Shown here piece after piece: positions 53,703-63,883 of a stretch of DNA of 64,000 nucleotides (positions are counted from its first letter, which is position 1; each line of letters opens with the position of its first letter). Source of the stretch: Legionella sp. (GTDB lineage Bacteria > Pseudomonadota > Gammaproteobacteria > Legionellales > Legionellaceae); assembly GCA_031291095.1 (NCBI GenBank), contig JARLJR010000011.1:30144-94143 (forward strand), in the 5' to 3' direction. A program made the position numbers and the translations under genes. Below the pieces are notes generated by a model. That model made no database searches, had not been told where the DNA came from, and saw nothing but the letters and a program-made list of their open reading frames with translations.

Positions 53703-54563
53703 ATGAATTCTTATTTACTGACACAGGACATAGAACAAATCAATCAACAAGAAAGTGTTGAACAGTTAGAAGACGGAAAAGTATTATTTTTCCCTAAACA
53801 TGTCTTTTCTGACATTCATCCAAATCTTATGTCAGAAACCATCCTCGATGGCACCCGAAAAAATATCAGCTATGACTCCCAGAAAAAAAGCTTAAATGCC
53901 TATAAAAAAGATATAAATGGCCTTGATGAGCAACTGGCGCAGATGATGCAAGGATATGCCGATTTTTCCCATCAATTAATCCAAGCGGCCTTACCCTCCT
54001 ACATCCCCCATTTACGCTGGGGACGAACCAGTTTTAGACCGGCTCAAATCAATGGACGTGTTAGTTCAAAACGTAAAGACGACACCCGTTTGCATGTCGA
54101 TTCATTTTCAGCTAGCCCAGTACATGGATTACGAATTTTACGCGTTTTTTGTAATGTGAACCCCCACAATGAGCCACGTGTTTGGAATCTTGGCGAGCCA
54201 TTTCCTCAAGTTCTCGCGCGTTTTGCCCCGCAAATCGCTACCTACAGCAAGTTAAAAGCGCATATGCTGAAATGGACGAAAACAACAAAAACATTACGTT
54301 CCGCCTATGATCATTACATGCTGCATTTACACGATACCATGAAGCTTGATGATGAGTATCAATCACAAGTGAATAAAACACGCGTTGATTTTCCTGCACA
54401 AAGTACTTGGATTGTCTTTACTGACCATGTATCGCATGCCGCATTGGGTGGGCAACATTTACTAGAACAAACATTTTATCTCCCAGTAGATAAAATGGCG
54501 AAACCTGAATGCTCTCCATTAGTACAATGGCAAAAAATTAGACCGGAAGTGGCTGTTTTTTAG
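53703..54563 (+). CDS. Kdo hydroxylase-like protein (LPS core modification)
   Basis: 286 residues from the ATG at 53703 with GAGG 11 bases upstream; the longer frame starting in the REP at 53667 is rejected. It resembles the Fe(II)/2-oxoglutarate-dependent Kdo 3-hydroxylase family: WGRTSFRPAQINGRVSSKRKDD, the iron-site-like RLHVDSFSASPVHGLRILRVF (His-x-Asp), NPHNEPRVWNLGEPF, and a late His in FTDHVSHAALGGQH. It would oxidise Kdo in the inner core of lipopolysaccharide. Monocistronic; followed by the RND operon 78 bases later. Confidence 0.82.
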   Translation: MNSYLLTQDIEQINQQESVEQLEDGKVLFFPKHVFSDIHPNLMSETILDGTRKNISYDSQKKSLNAYKKDINGLDEQLAQMMQGYADFSHQLIQAALPSYIPHLRWGRTSFRPAQINGRVSSKRKDDTRLHVDSFSASPVHGLRILRVFCNVNPHNEPRVWNLGEPFPQVLARFAPQIATYSKLKAHMLKWTKTTKTLRSAYDHYMLHLHDTMKLDDEYQSQVNKTRVDFPAQSTWIVFTDHVSHAALGGQHLLEQTFYLPVDKMAKPECSPLVQWQKIRPEVAVF

Positions 54564-54641
54564 GACAAACTCTCTTTACGAGGGGACGAATTGCACGTTA
54601 TGATGGACTAGCATTAATTTTAACGAAGGACCGTCGTACTC

Positions 54642-55859
54642 ATGCAAGGAGTTCAGTCACCTGAAAAAAATAAGAAAAAACGGGTGATTCCCCCTAGATG
54701 GAAGGAGCACTTCCCTTCAGAAAGCTCATTAGGATTGCTGATCCTGGCTCTTGCGTTGCTGATTGTTCTGTTATGGTATTTTTTCGCTAATAGACACCAT
54801 GCCAACCCGGTCAAGCCACTCCCTATTGTTTCTGGGGTTGCAACAACTCGCGATGTCCCGATTTATATTTCCGCCTTAGGCACTGTAACTCCTGTCTCTA
54901 CCGTTACCGTTCAATCACAAATTAATGGCCTCTTAATGCAGGTTTTATTTAAAGAAGGAGACTTGGTCAAAAAAGGACAATTAATTGCGCAAATTGACCA
55001 ACGGCCCTATGAAGCCTTATTAATTCAATATCAAGGTGATTTAAAACGAGATACCGCTTTATTAGAAAATGCGCGTATCGATCTGAAACGTTACCAAACT
55101 CTGTGGAAGGAAGATTCTGTTTCGCAACAAACTTTAGCAACTCAACAAGCTTTAGTGAAACAATATGAAGGGAATGTTGAAACGGATTTAGGCTTAATTC
55201 AGAGTACCAAGATCAATCTGATTTATTGCAATATTACTTCACCAATTGATGGACGGGTAGGTCTACGCCTTATTGACCCCGGTAATTTTGTGCAAACCTC
55301 AACTACGAGTGGCCTTGTCGTCATTACCACCCATGATCCCATTACGGTTATTTTCCCCATTGCTGAGGATTTTGTGCCGCAAGTAGCGCCCCAAGCATTT
55401 AAGGGCAAGAGTCTGGAGGTGAAAGCATACAATCGCCAGCAGAATCAGTTATTGGCAACAGGAAAATTAATTGCTTTGAATAACCAGATTGATCCAGCTA
55501 CTGGAACCGTAAAACTAAGAGCTGTATTTGATAACAAAGAAAGTAAGTTATTCCCTAACCAATTTGTGAATGTTCAAATATTGGTAAATACCTTAACTAA
55601 GGCGACTCTGGTGCCTACTTCGGCCATACAACATACAACCGCTGAAGATTTTGTTTATCTCGTGAATGCAAATCACACAGTAACCATAACCCCAGTCGTG
55701 ATGGGGCCTGCTAGCGGCGATGATACCGTAATTTCTCGTGGTTTAGCACCTGGACAGCATGTAGTCATTGAAGGAGCAGATAAGTTAATGAATGGCTCCA
55801 AAATCATCGTACAGGAACATCATTCATCCAAAAAACCTAAACCGCATAGTGTCTCATGA
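54642..55859 (+). CDS. RND periplasmic adaptor, MdtA-like
   Basis: 405 residues. An N-terminal membrane anchor (~27-47) precedes a split lipoyl domain (TPVSTVTVQSQINGLLMQVL...LVKKGQLIAQIDQRPYEA and CNITSPIDGRVGLRLIDPGN), an alpha hairpin (~120-175), and beta-barrel and MP domains (AIQHTTAEDFVYLVN, GLAPGQHVVIEGADKL). First gene of a four-gene operon; its stop overlaps the next start by four bases (ATGA). It links the inner pump to the outer-membrane channel. Confidence 0.92.
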   Translation: MQGVQSPEKNKKKRVIPPRWKEHFPSESSLGLLILALALLIVLLWYFFANRHHANPVKPLPIVSGVATTRDVPIYISALGTVTPVSTVTVQSQINGLLMQVLFKEGDLVKKGQLIAQIDQRPYEALLIQYQGDLKRDTALLENARIDLKRYQTLWKEDSVSQQTLATQQALVKQYEGNVETDLGLIQSTKINLIYCNITSPIDGRVGLRLIDPGNFVQTSTTSGLVVITTHDPITVIFPIAEDFVPQVAPQAFKGKSLEVKAYNRQQNQLLATGKLIALNNQIDPATGTVKLRAVFDNKESKLFPNQFVNVQILVNTLTKATLVPTSAIQHTTAEDFVYLVNANHTVTITPVVMGPASGDDTVISRGLAPGQHVVIEGADKLMNGSKIIVQEHHSSKKPKPHSVS

Positions 55860-58800
55860 GTATTTCTGGCCCATTTATAGCAAGAGCAATTGCTACCTCA
55901 TTATTGATGTTTGCGATTTTCTTAAGTGGGGTCCTTGCCTATCAATTACTGCCAGTTTCCGCACTACCGGAAGTAGACTATCCGACAATCCAGGTTTCAA
56001 CTTTTTATCCAGGCGCTAGTCCTGATGTCATGAGCTCCACGGTGACAGCTCCGCTTGAGCGTCAGTTTGGGCAAATGCCCGGTTTGGATCAAATGACATC
56101 AAACAGCTCTACTGGTTCATCGATTATTACCCTACAATTCAATTTAGATATAGGATTGGATGTTGCCGAGCAAGAAGTACAGCAGTCCATTAACGCCGGC
56201 AGCAGTTACCTCCCCAAAGACCTACCTAATCCTCCGGTCTACAGCAAAGTTAACCCGGCTGATACGCCCATTATTACGTTGGCACTTACCTCAAAAACCC
56301 TACCTTTAACGCAGGTGGAAGACTATGCAGAAACCCGTTTAGTGCCGAAAATGTCCCAATTATCTGGGGTCGGTTTGGTAAGTATTGGGGGCGGAAATCG
56401 TCCAGCGGTCCGTATCCAGGCCAATCCTAATGCCTTATCGGCTTACGGATTGACGATGGAAGATGTACGTACCCTGGTTACCGCGTCAAACGTTAATGCG
56501 GCTAAAGGAAATTTTGATGGGCCACGTTTGGCTTATACGATTAACTCCAATGATCAACTTTTATCTGCTGCTGTTTATAAGCCATTGATTCTTTCCTATC
56601 AAAATCAATCTCCAGTACGTTTATCGGACATCGCTAATATTATCGATGGCGCTGAAAATACCATGCAAGCAGCCTGGGTAGATAAGGAGCCTGCGATCAT
56701 CCTTAATATTCAACGACAGCCAGGAGCCAATGTCATTGAAGTTGCTGAACGGGTTAAAAATTTACTCGTGCAAATGAAGGCTGCTATTCCTGCAGGAATT
56801 AATGTGGAAATTATTACGGATCGTACCTTAAGTATCCGTGCCTCGGTAGAAAATGTGCAAATGGAATTATTGCTGTCTGTAGTCTTGGTGGTTATGGTGA
56901 TTTTTCTTTTCTTGCGTAAATTGCCCGCCACGATTATTCCAAGTATCTCGGTTCCTTTAGCACTGGTTGGTACTTTAGGCTTGATGTATTTGTTGGGGTT
57001 TAGTTTAAATAACCTGACTTTGATGGGACTGACCATTGCTGCAGGTTTTGTTGTTGATGATGCTATTGTGATGATTGAAAACATCATGCGTTACATTGAG
57101 TTGGGAGAAAACCCCGTTGAGGCAGCACATAAAGGGGCAGCACAAATAGGTTTTACTATTGTTTCTTTATCCATCTCTTTAATTGCAGTATTAATTCCCC
57201 TGTTATTTATGGGCGATATAGTAGGGCGTTTGTTTCGTGAATTTGCGTTAACTTTAACGATAACCATCACTATTTCAGCCTTTGTTTCTTTAACCTTAAC
57301 TCCTATGCTTTGTTCGCGTATATTAAAGGCTCAAAGCGAATCGGAAGTAAGTTCATTTGAGTTGTATTTGGAGCGTCAGTTAAATCGCTTGATTGATGTT
57401 TATAAACGTTCCCTAAGCTGGGTTCTTTCATCACAACCATTTATTTTATTCATCTTTTTTACCACAGTCATTATTACCGCTATTTTATTGTATGTGATTC
57501 CCAAAGGCTTTTTCCCAATCCAGGACACCGGCATTATACAAGGGATTTCAGTGGCTGCTGATTCAATTTCCTTTCCTGCGATGGCTGAGCGCCAGCAGGC
57601 TTTGGCTGATGTGGTTCTTAAGGATCCAGCGGTTGAAAGTCTCACCTCGTTTATTGGTATTGACGGCACTAACGTGACATTAAATAGTGGACGTATTCTT
57701 ATTAATTTAAAACCTTTAAACGAACGCCCAGGTGTTAATCAAATTATTAATCGTTTGCAAAACAAAATACATAATGTGACAGGGGCCACCTTGTACATGC
57801 AACCGGTTCAGGATTTAACGATAGATACGCTAGCAAGCCGCACTCAATTTCAATACAGTGTGAGTGCACCTGATAGCGCTGATGTGGTGAAGTGGGCAAA
57901 AATACTCGAAAATAAAATGCGAGAAATTCCCGTCTTAAAGGATGTGAATAGCGATCAGCAAAATAAGGGATTGGTTTCCTCCATCAATATAGACCGCGAT
58001 ACAGCATCCCGATTGGGGATTACCATGCAAATGATCGATGACACCTTATATGATTCATTTGGGCAGCGGCAAATATCAATTATGTTTACCCAGCGTAATC
58101 AGTATCGAGTTATTTTGGAGGTCTTGCCTTTCTTGCGCAAAGCCGCGGTTGCTTTTGAAAACATCTACATTAATTCATCGGTGAGTAAGGCATCAACTAC
58201 AGGAGCGGCAACGACAGCAGCATCTACGCCCATTACGACGCCAAATACCATCACAGTAAGTAATCCTATTGGTCTTGGGGCGACAACAATTACCACAACC
58301 AGTGGCTCTGTTCCATTGAAAGCGATAGCCAGTATCTCGCAAACCTTAGGTCCTTTGGTTATTGCGCATAAAGATCAATTTCCTTCGGCAACACTGTCAT
58401 TTAATCTCTCAGAACGTGCTTCTTTAGGTGATGCGGTACGTGCGGTTAATGACATGCAAGAAAAGCTTAATGTCCCTTTGAATGTTGATGTAGGATTTCA
58501 AGGTACGGCTAAAAGCTTTCAAAACTCTTTGGCTAATGAAGGCTGGTTGGTTGTTGCGGCTATTGTTGTGGTTTACATTATTCTGGGCGTACTTTATGAA
58601 AGTTACATCCATCCATTAACTATTTTGTCTACTTTACCATCAGCATCGATGGGGGCTTTATTAGCGCTTTATTTAACGGATAATGATTTAAGTATTATTG
58701 CCTTGATTGCGATTATTTTGTTGATTGGTATTGTACTGAAAAACGCCATCATGATGATCGATTTTGCTTTGGAACAAGAGCGCCTCTACAAGAAGGCGCC

Positions 58801-59089
58801 GTTCGATGCAATTTATGAAGCGGCTTTACTACGTTTTCGTCCCATTCTGATGACGACCATGGCTTCCATGCTAGGAGCAATTCCTTTGGCGCTTAGCCAT
58901 GGTATTGGAGGGGAGTTACGGCGTCCTTTGGGTATTGCCATCATTGGCGGCTTGATTATCAGCCAGTTGGTAACCTTATATACCACCCCAGTGATTTATC
59001 TTACTTTTGATCGTATTTCCCGGAAAGTAATGGGATATCGGTTGAATGGCTTACGTCATCCTGAACGCAGTGAAGGATCTCTTGAATGA
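55856..59089 (+). CDS. RND transporter subunit, MdtB-like
   Basis: 1077 residues. Twelve-helix RND pump: SISGPFIARAIATSLLMFAI at TM1, LLPVSALPEVDYPTIQVSTF, the relay motif FVVDDAIVMIENIMRY, and the C-terminal repeat IVLKNAIMMIDFALEQERLY. It has an extra Thr/Ala/Ser-rich insert at ~780-815 (ATTAASTPITTPNTITVSN). MdtB and MdtC form a mixed trimer in E. coli (family knowledge). The last ~11 codons are provided by a REP palindrome (RHPERSEGS), so the natural C-terminus has been replaced or extended. Confidence 0.92.
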   Translation: MSISGPFIARAIATSLLMFAIFLSGVLAYQLLPVSALPEVDYPTIQVSTFYPGASPDVMSSTVTAPLERQFGQMPGLDQMTSNSSTGSSIITLQFNLDIGLDVAEQEVQQSINAGSSYLPKDLPNPPVYSKVNPADTPIITLALTSKTLPLTQVEDYAETRLVPKMSQLSGVGLVSIGGGNRPAVRIQANPNALSAYGLTMEDVRTLVTASNVNAAKGNFDGPRLAYTINSNDQLLSAAVYKPLILSYQNQSPVRLSDIANIIDGAENTMQAAWVDKEPAIILNIQRQPGANVIEVAERVKNLLVQMKAAIPAGINVEIITDRTLSIRASVENVQMELLLSVVLVVMVIFLFLRKLPATIIPSISVPLALVGTLGLMYLLGFSLNNLTLMGLTIAAGFVVDDAIVMIENIMRYIELGENPVEAAHKGAAQIGFTIVSLSISLIAVLIPLLFMGDIVGRLFREFALTLTITITISAFVSLTLTPMLCSRILKAQSESEVSSFELYLERQLNRLIDVYKRSLSWVLSSQPFILFIFFTTVIITAILLYVIPKGFFPIQDTGIIQGISVAADSISFPAMAERQQALADVVLKDPAVESLTSFIGIDGTNVTLNSGRILINLKPLNERPGVNQIINRLQNKIHNVTGATLYMQPVQDLTIDTLASRTQFQYSVSAPDSADVVKWAKILENKMREIPVLKDVNSDQQNKGLVSSINIDRDTASRLGITMQMIDDTLYDSFGQRQISIMFTQRNQYRVILEVLPFLRKAAVAFENIYINSSVSKASTTGAATTAASTPITTPNTITVSNPIGLGATTITTTSGSVPLKAIASISQTLGPLVIAHKDQFPSATLSFNLSERASLGDAVRAVNDMQEKLNVPLNVDVGFQGTAKSFQNSLANEGWLVVAAIVVVYIILGVLYESYIHPLTILSTLPSASMGALLALYLTDNDLSIIALIAIILLIGIVLKNAIMMIDFALEQERLYKKAPFDAIYEAALLRFRPILMTTMASMLGAIPLALSHGIGGELRRPLGIAIIGGLIISQLVTLYTTPVIYLTFDRISRKVMGYRLNGLRHPERSEGSLE

Positions 59090-59161
59090 TGCATAGATGC
59101 CATGGATTAGTACAGGGGTACCTTCAGGAGATCCTTCGTTGTAAACTCCTCAGGATGACGT
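59053..59161. repeat. palindromic REP-like element, family A divergent copy 6, overlapping a CDS end
   Basis: ACGTCATCCTGAACGCAGTG on the left and CTCAGGATGACGT on the right, with AGGATCTC/GAGATCCT also pairing. It is longer (109 bases) and more diverged than the others. Its left arm encodes the last residues and stop of the MdtB-like protein, and it separates that gene from the MdtC-like gene. Confidence 0.8.
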
Positions 59162-59180
59162 TAAAAAGCAAGGAGGTAAA

Positions 59181-62100
59181 ATGAATATATCTTCCTTGTT
59201 TATTAGTAAACCAATCGCAACGATTCTGTTGGCATTAGGCTTAAGCTTTGCCGGTATCCTGGCATTTAATTTATTGCCTGTAGCTCCTTTGCCACAAATT
59301 GATTTCCCCACCATTAGTGTACAGGCTTCACTACCTGGTGGTAGCCCAGAAGTAATGGCTACTTCGGTGGCATCTCCCTTGGAACGACAGATTGGACGTA
59401 TTGCAGGAATTACTCAGCTTACCTCCACCAGCACTCTAGGTCTGTCGAGTATCATCGTACAATTTGATTTATCACGGGATATTGATGGTGCAGCACGCGA
59501 CGTGCAAGCGGCAATTAATGCTTCTTTAAGCCAATTGCCTACTAATTTAACCAATAACCCTACGTACCGCAAAGTTAATCCTGCGGATGCACCGATTATG
59601 ATTCTTGCCTTAACTTCGGATAAATATCGAACTGGCCAATTATATGATGTGGCTTCGACTATTTTGCAGCAGCGAATTTTACGTATAGAAGGGGTTGGTC
59701 AAGTTAACGTAGGGGGAGGATCCCTGCCTGCAGTGCGCGTGGAAGTTGATCCCTTGAGCCTAAATAAATATGGAATCGGCTTTAGCCAATTGGCCACTAC
59801 TATCGCGGAAGCGAATGTAAGCCAGGCAAAAGGGAGTATTATCAATAATGATGGTACGGTGTCCATCATTAAAAACAATGATCAAATGTTTAAAGCGGCT
59901 GAGTATGCGCCGTTGATTATCTCCTATCAAAATAATAATCCTGTACGCCTTTCTGATGTGGCTCATGTGACTGATTCGGTTGCTGATGTGCATAATGCCG
60001 GAATAGCGAATGGTAAACCCGCAGTGCTTTTGGTTTTATTTAAACAACCAGGCGCCAATGTAATTAAAACCGTAGATTATGTAAAAAAAATATTGCCTCA
60101 ACTAAAAGCTTCTATACCTCAGAATATCGATTTAAATATTTTGATGGATAGAACGACAACTATTCGCACCTCCTTACACGATGTTGAGTTAACCTTATTT
60201 ATCGCCATGTTATTGGTCATTTTTGTGACCTATTTATTCTTGGGTAGTTTTCGCGCCATGCTCATACCTGGTGTTGCTGTTCCCTTATCCCTACTGGGAA
60301 CCTTTGCGGTTATGAAGCTATGCAATTACAGTTTGGATAATTTATCACTCATGGCATTAACCATATCAACTGGTTTTGTGGTCGATGATGCGGTTGTTGT
60401 TTTAGAGAATATTACACGCCATATTGCAATGGGCAAAAAGCCAATGCAAGCTGCTTTTGAAGGCTCTAAAGAAATTGGTTTCACCGTAATCTCCATGAGT
60501 ATTTCGCTTATTGCGGTGTTTATTCCCATCCTATTTATGACAGGTATTGTGGGGCGTCTCTTTAGAGAATTTGTGGTGACTCTATCTGTTGCAATTCTTA
60601 TTTCCTTAGTGGTATCGCTTACTCTAACTCCCATGATGTGTTCACGTTTATTACGCTCTGAAGAAGAGGAGCAACCCAATCGCTTTATGCGTTTTATTGA
60701 AGCGGTTAAATTTCGTTACGGCCGTGGTTTGCGTTGGGCACTCATTCATCCCACGATGATGTTGCTGTTAACTTTTGCAGCCGTTTTATTAACTATTTAT
60801 TTATATATTATTGTGCCGAAGGGCTTCTTTCCACAACAAAGGACGGATCGAATAGCTGGTTCCTTACAAGCGGATCAAAATATTTCCTTCCAGGCGATGA
60901 AGAAAAAAATGATTCAATGTGTTTCCATTATTAAAGAAGATCCTGCTGTGGCGAACGTTGCTGCATTTATTGGTACGGGCCCAGGTAATAATACAGGAAA
61001 CACCGGTACCGTATTTATTTTGTTAAAAGTTCCCAAGCATCAAAATATTCCAACAGAAGAAGTATTGGCTCGTTTACGGAAAAAATTAGCGGTGATTACT
61101 GGGGCAAGATTGTACATGCAATCCTCTCAGGATTTAACCATTGGCGGTCGTGCGAGTGCCGCTCAATTTCAATACACAATGTCCTCAGATAGTTTGGCTG
61201 ATCTTGCAGTGTGGACACCTCGTATTATGGAGCAATTGTCTAAGATTCCTGGTATTTCAGACTTAAATAATGATCAGTTGAACCATGGTCTGCAAAGTTT
61301 TGTTAATGTGGAGCATGATACGGCATCTCGCTTTGGCATCACACCGGAAATCATTGATCAGGAGCTTTATAATGCCTTTGGTCAAAGTCAAATTTCGGTG
61401 ATGTATATGCCAATGAATCAATATTTTGTTGTGATGAATGTGGCACAAAAATATTGGCAATATCCTGCAATATTAGATCAGCTCTATGTTAAATCTCCTG
61501 CCGGAAATGAAGTTCCCTTATCGGCATTTGCCAGTTTTAAATCGGGCTCAACCTTGTTGTCGGTGAATCACCAAAGCCAGACGCCAGCAGCTACGTTTTC
61601 CTTTAATTTAGCCTCGGGTACCTCACTGGGTGATGCAGTGAATACGATTACCACCATGATCAACGATATGGAATTACCCCCTACGATGAGCGGCTCTTTT
61701 CAAGGAACTGCACAAGCATTTCAGCAGTCGTTTGCGAATGAAAAGTATTTAATTTTAGCGGCTTTATTGGCCGTATATATTGTTTTAGGCATGCTGTATG
61801 AGAGTTTAATTCATCCTATTACCATCTTGTCTACCTTACCTTCAGCAGGGGTTGGGGCTTTGCTTGCTTTAATGCTGTGTGGTACGGATCTCAGTATCAT
61901 TGCTTTGATTGGTATTATTCTTTTGATTGGTATTGTGAAGAAAAATGCCATTATGATGATTGACTTTGCCTTGGATGCAGAACGAAACGAAAATAAAACC
62001 CCACGCGAGGCTATTTATGAGGCTGCCTTATTACGTTTTCGTCCAATTATGATGACAACTATGGCGGCATTACTTGGTGCCTTGCCCCTGGTCGTCGGTT

Positions 62101-62288
62101 TTGGAGTAGGCTCTGAATTACGACGTCCATTAGGTATTGCGATTGTTGGTGGTTTAATCCTGAGTCAATTATTGACCCTTTATACAACCCCAGTGATTTA
62201 TTTAGCATTGGATACTGCAAGCATCCGCGTTCGTCGCTGGATTGCGCAATTTAAATCTACTCGAGGTGCTTATGGTCAATCAGCCTAA
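59181..62288 (+). CDS. RND transporter subunit, MdtC-like
   Basis: 1035 residues; very strong AAGGAGGT before the ATG. TM1 NISSLFISKPIATILLALGL, LLPVAPLPQIDFPTISVQAS, relay motif FVVDDAVVVLENITRH, and C-terminal IVKKNAIMMIDFALDAERNE. It lacks the Thr-rich insert present in the MdtB-like partner. Proton-driven export across the cell envelope together with the adaptor and channel. The end overlaps the next gene by 17 bases. Substrates in other bacteria include bile salts and novobiocin; unknown here. Confidence 0.92.
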   Translation: MNISSLFISKPIATILLALGLSFAGILAFNLLPVAPLPQIDFPTISVQASLPGGSPEVMATSVASPLERQIGRIAGITQLTSTSTLGLSSIIVQFDLSRDIDGAARDVQAAINASLSQLPTNLTNNPTYRKVNPADAPIMILALTSDKYRTGQLYDVASTILQQRILRIEGVGQVNVGGGSLPAVRVEVDPLSLNKYGIGFSQLATTIAEANVSQAKGSIINNDGTVSIIKNNDQMFKAAEYAPLIISYQNNNPVRLSDVAHVTDSVADVHNAGIANGKPAVLLVLFKQPGANVIKTVDYVKKILPQLKASIPQNIDLNILMDRTTTIRTSLHDVELTLFIAMLLVIFVTYLFLGSFRAMLIPGVAVPLSLLGTFAVMKLCNYSLDNLSLMALTISTGFVVDDAVVVLENITRHIAMGKKPMQAAFEGSKEIGFTVISMSISLIAVFIPILFMTGIVGRLFREFVVTLSVAILISLVVSLTLTPMMCSRLLRSEEEEQPNRFMRFIEAVKFRYGRGLRWALIHPTMMLLLTFAAVLLTIYLYIIVPKGFFPQQRTDRIAGSLQADQNISFQAMKKKMIQCVSIIKEDPAVANVAAFIGTGPGNNTGNTGTVFILLKVPKHQNIPTEEVLARLRKKLAVITGARLYMQSSQDLTIGGRASAAQFQYTMSSDSLADLAVWTPRIMEQLSKIPGISDLNNDQLNHGLQSFVNVEHDTASRFGITPEIIDQELYNAFGQSQISVMYMPMNQYFVVMNVAQKYWQYPAILDQLYVKSPAGNEVPLSAFASFKSGSTLLSVNHQSQTPAATFSFNLASGTSLGDAVNTITTMINDMELPPTMSGSFQGTAQAFQQSFANEKYLILAALLAVYIVLGMLYESLIHPITILSTLPSAGVGALLALMLCGTDLSIIALIGIILLIGIVKKNAIMMIDFALDAERNENKTPREAIYEAALLRFRPIMMTTMAALLGALPLVVGFGVGSELRRPLGIAIVGGLILSQLLTLYTTPVIYLALDTASIRVRRWIAQFKSTRGAYGQSA

Positions 62289-63837
62289 TCGATTAGCTAA
62301 AGGGGCGGTAGTGACTCTGATCGTCACTCTGCTCACATCCTGCATGGTTGGGCCTAATTATGTGCGCCCAAAAGTTGTTGGTCCTTATGAGTTTAAAGAG
62401 GCTAAGGGCAAAATGGTAGCAGGGCCGGTGCGTAAAAATTGGAAGCCCATAGAGCCTCAAGATGAGATGGATCGCGGCGAGTGGTGGAAACTATTTAATG
62501 ATCCAGTGCTTAATGATTTGGAAGATCAGCTTAATCACTATAACCAAAATATTGTGAATGCTGAGGCGAATTATCACCAATCATTAGAAATTGTTAATGA
62601 AGCGCGCGCCAGTCTTTTTCCCACGATAACCAGTGCATTTAGTCTTTTTAGACAACGCCAGGGTGGGGGATCCACTTCCTTTATTAGCTCATCAGGAGGC
62701 ACAACCTCAGTAGGTACCGCATCAACGGGAACGGGGACTACTGCAAGCACCATAACAAACTACACTGGAATTCTCAATGCAACTTGGGAACCAGATATTT
62801 GGGGTTTAGTTCGTCGTACAATTGAGGCGGATCGTTCTTTGGCAGAGTCTAATGCTGCATTAATTGGCGTAACGCGATTGTCTGCCCAGGGTTCTTTAGC
62901 ACAATTTTATTTTGAATTGCGAACCTTAGATAAGAACCAACGTTTCTTAGATAATACAGTTAAGTCTTATACAGGAATTTTGCGATTTACTAAGAATCAA
63001 TATCGGTCCGGGGTGGTTTCACAGGCGGATGTGGTACAAGCACAAAGCCAATTGGAAACCGCACAGGCTGCTGCATTGAATAATGGTATTTTACGTGGTC
63101 AGTATGAACATGCCATTGCGGTATTAATTGGTCGTCCTCCAGCATTTTTATCTTTGAAACATATGCCTTTAACAGCCAAAGCACCGACAATTCCTTTAAC
63201 GGTTCCCTCCATATGGCTGGAACGTCGGCCAGATATTGCGCAAGCAGAACGCTTAATTCAGCAAGCAAGCGCGCAAATTGGCGTCGCGGTGGCTGCTTAT
63301 TTCCCGACCTTGACTTTAACAGGGTCGGGAAGTGCTTCAGCAAACAGTTTCCACCGATTAATTCATAAGCCAAATCTGGGTTGGTCGCTGGGATTACAAG
63401 CGGCAGAAACCATTTTTGATGGTGGCTTACGAGCAGCTACTGTACGTGCTGCGAAGCAGGTGTATCTCGCTCAGGTAGCATCCTATCGGCAAGTGGTATT
63501 AACTGCATTCCAGGATGTGGAAGACAATCTTATTGCCTTGCGTATTTTACGGGAGCAAACTGTATTCCAAGATAAGGCTGCAGCTCATGCCCGCTTGGCA
63601 CTTAAATTAGTGGTGAATCAGTATAAAGCAGGGACAGTGCCTTATTCTAACGTGTTAACCGCGCAAATTACGGCTTTTTCTGCCGAACAATCTGCTAATA
63701 ATGTAGATGGCTTGCAGATGAGTGCTGCTGTGGGTTTAATCAAATCCTTAGGCGGTGGATGGGTGGTTAAGCCGGTTAAAATAAAAGTGCAGGGTATTTG
63801 TGTTGTGAAGAAAAATTGTGGGCCGGGGAATGCTTGA
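62272..63837 (+). CDS. outer-membrane efflux lipoprotein (NodT/OprM type)
   Basis: 521 residues from the ATG at 62272, which has GAGG five bases upstream and overlaps the MdtC-like gene; a start at 62242 is rejected. The lipoprotein signal ends LLTSCMVGPNYVRP, with the acylated Cys in LLTSC and the typical VGPNYxRP start. Two OEP domains follow (DRGEWWKLFNDPVLNDLEDQ; RPDIAQAERLIQQASAQIGVAVAAYFPTLTL). A Gly/Ser/Thr-rich insert lies at ~130-160. It forms the outer-membrane channel of the tripartite pump, completing the operon. Confidence 0.92.
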   Translation: MVNQPNRLAKGAVVTLIVTLLTSCMVGPNYVRPKVVGPYEFKEAKGKMVAGPVRKNWKPIEPQDEMDRGEWWKLFNDPVLNDLEDQLNHYNQNIVNAEANYHQSLEIVNEARASLFPTITSAFSLFRQRQGGGSTSFISSSGGTTSVGTASTGTGTTASTITNYTGILNATWEPDIWGLVRRTIEADRSLAESNAALIGVTRLSAQGSLAQFYFELRTLDKNQRFLDNTVKSYTGILRFTKNQYRSGVVSQADVVQAQSQLETAQAAALNNGILRGQYEHAIAVLIGRPPAFLSLKHMPLTAKAPTIPLTVPSIWLERRPDIAQAERLIQQASAQIGVAVAAYFPTLTLTGSGSASANSFHRLIHKPNLGWSLGLQAAETIFDGGLRAATVRAAKQVYLAQVASYRQVVLTAFQDVEDNLIALRILREQTVFQDKAAAHARLALKLVVNQYKAGTVPYSNVLTAQITAFSAEQSANNVDGLQMSAAVGLIKSLGGGWVVKPVKIKVQGICVVKKNCGPGNA

Positions 63838-63860
63838 AATAAGCCCTCTGCAAATATAGT

Positions 63861-63883
63861 GTAGGTTGGGCCCATGGCCCAAT
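63861..63883. repeat. half copy of the GTAGGTTGGG repeat
   Basis: GTAGGTTGGGCCCATGGCCC is the same element as the left arm at 48457, with a short self-complementary GGGCCATGGGCC-like core. It follows the efflux operon; the rest of 63884-64000 shows nothing I can name. Confidence 0.55.

Noticed and set aside
62990-63373. 127-codon antisense frame in the efflux channel gene
   Set aside because: Shadow of a strongly supported gene; no ribosome site.
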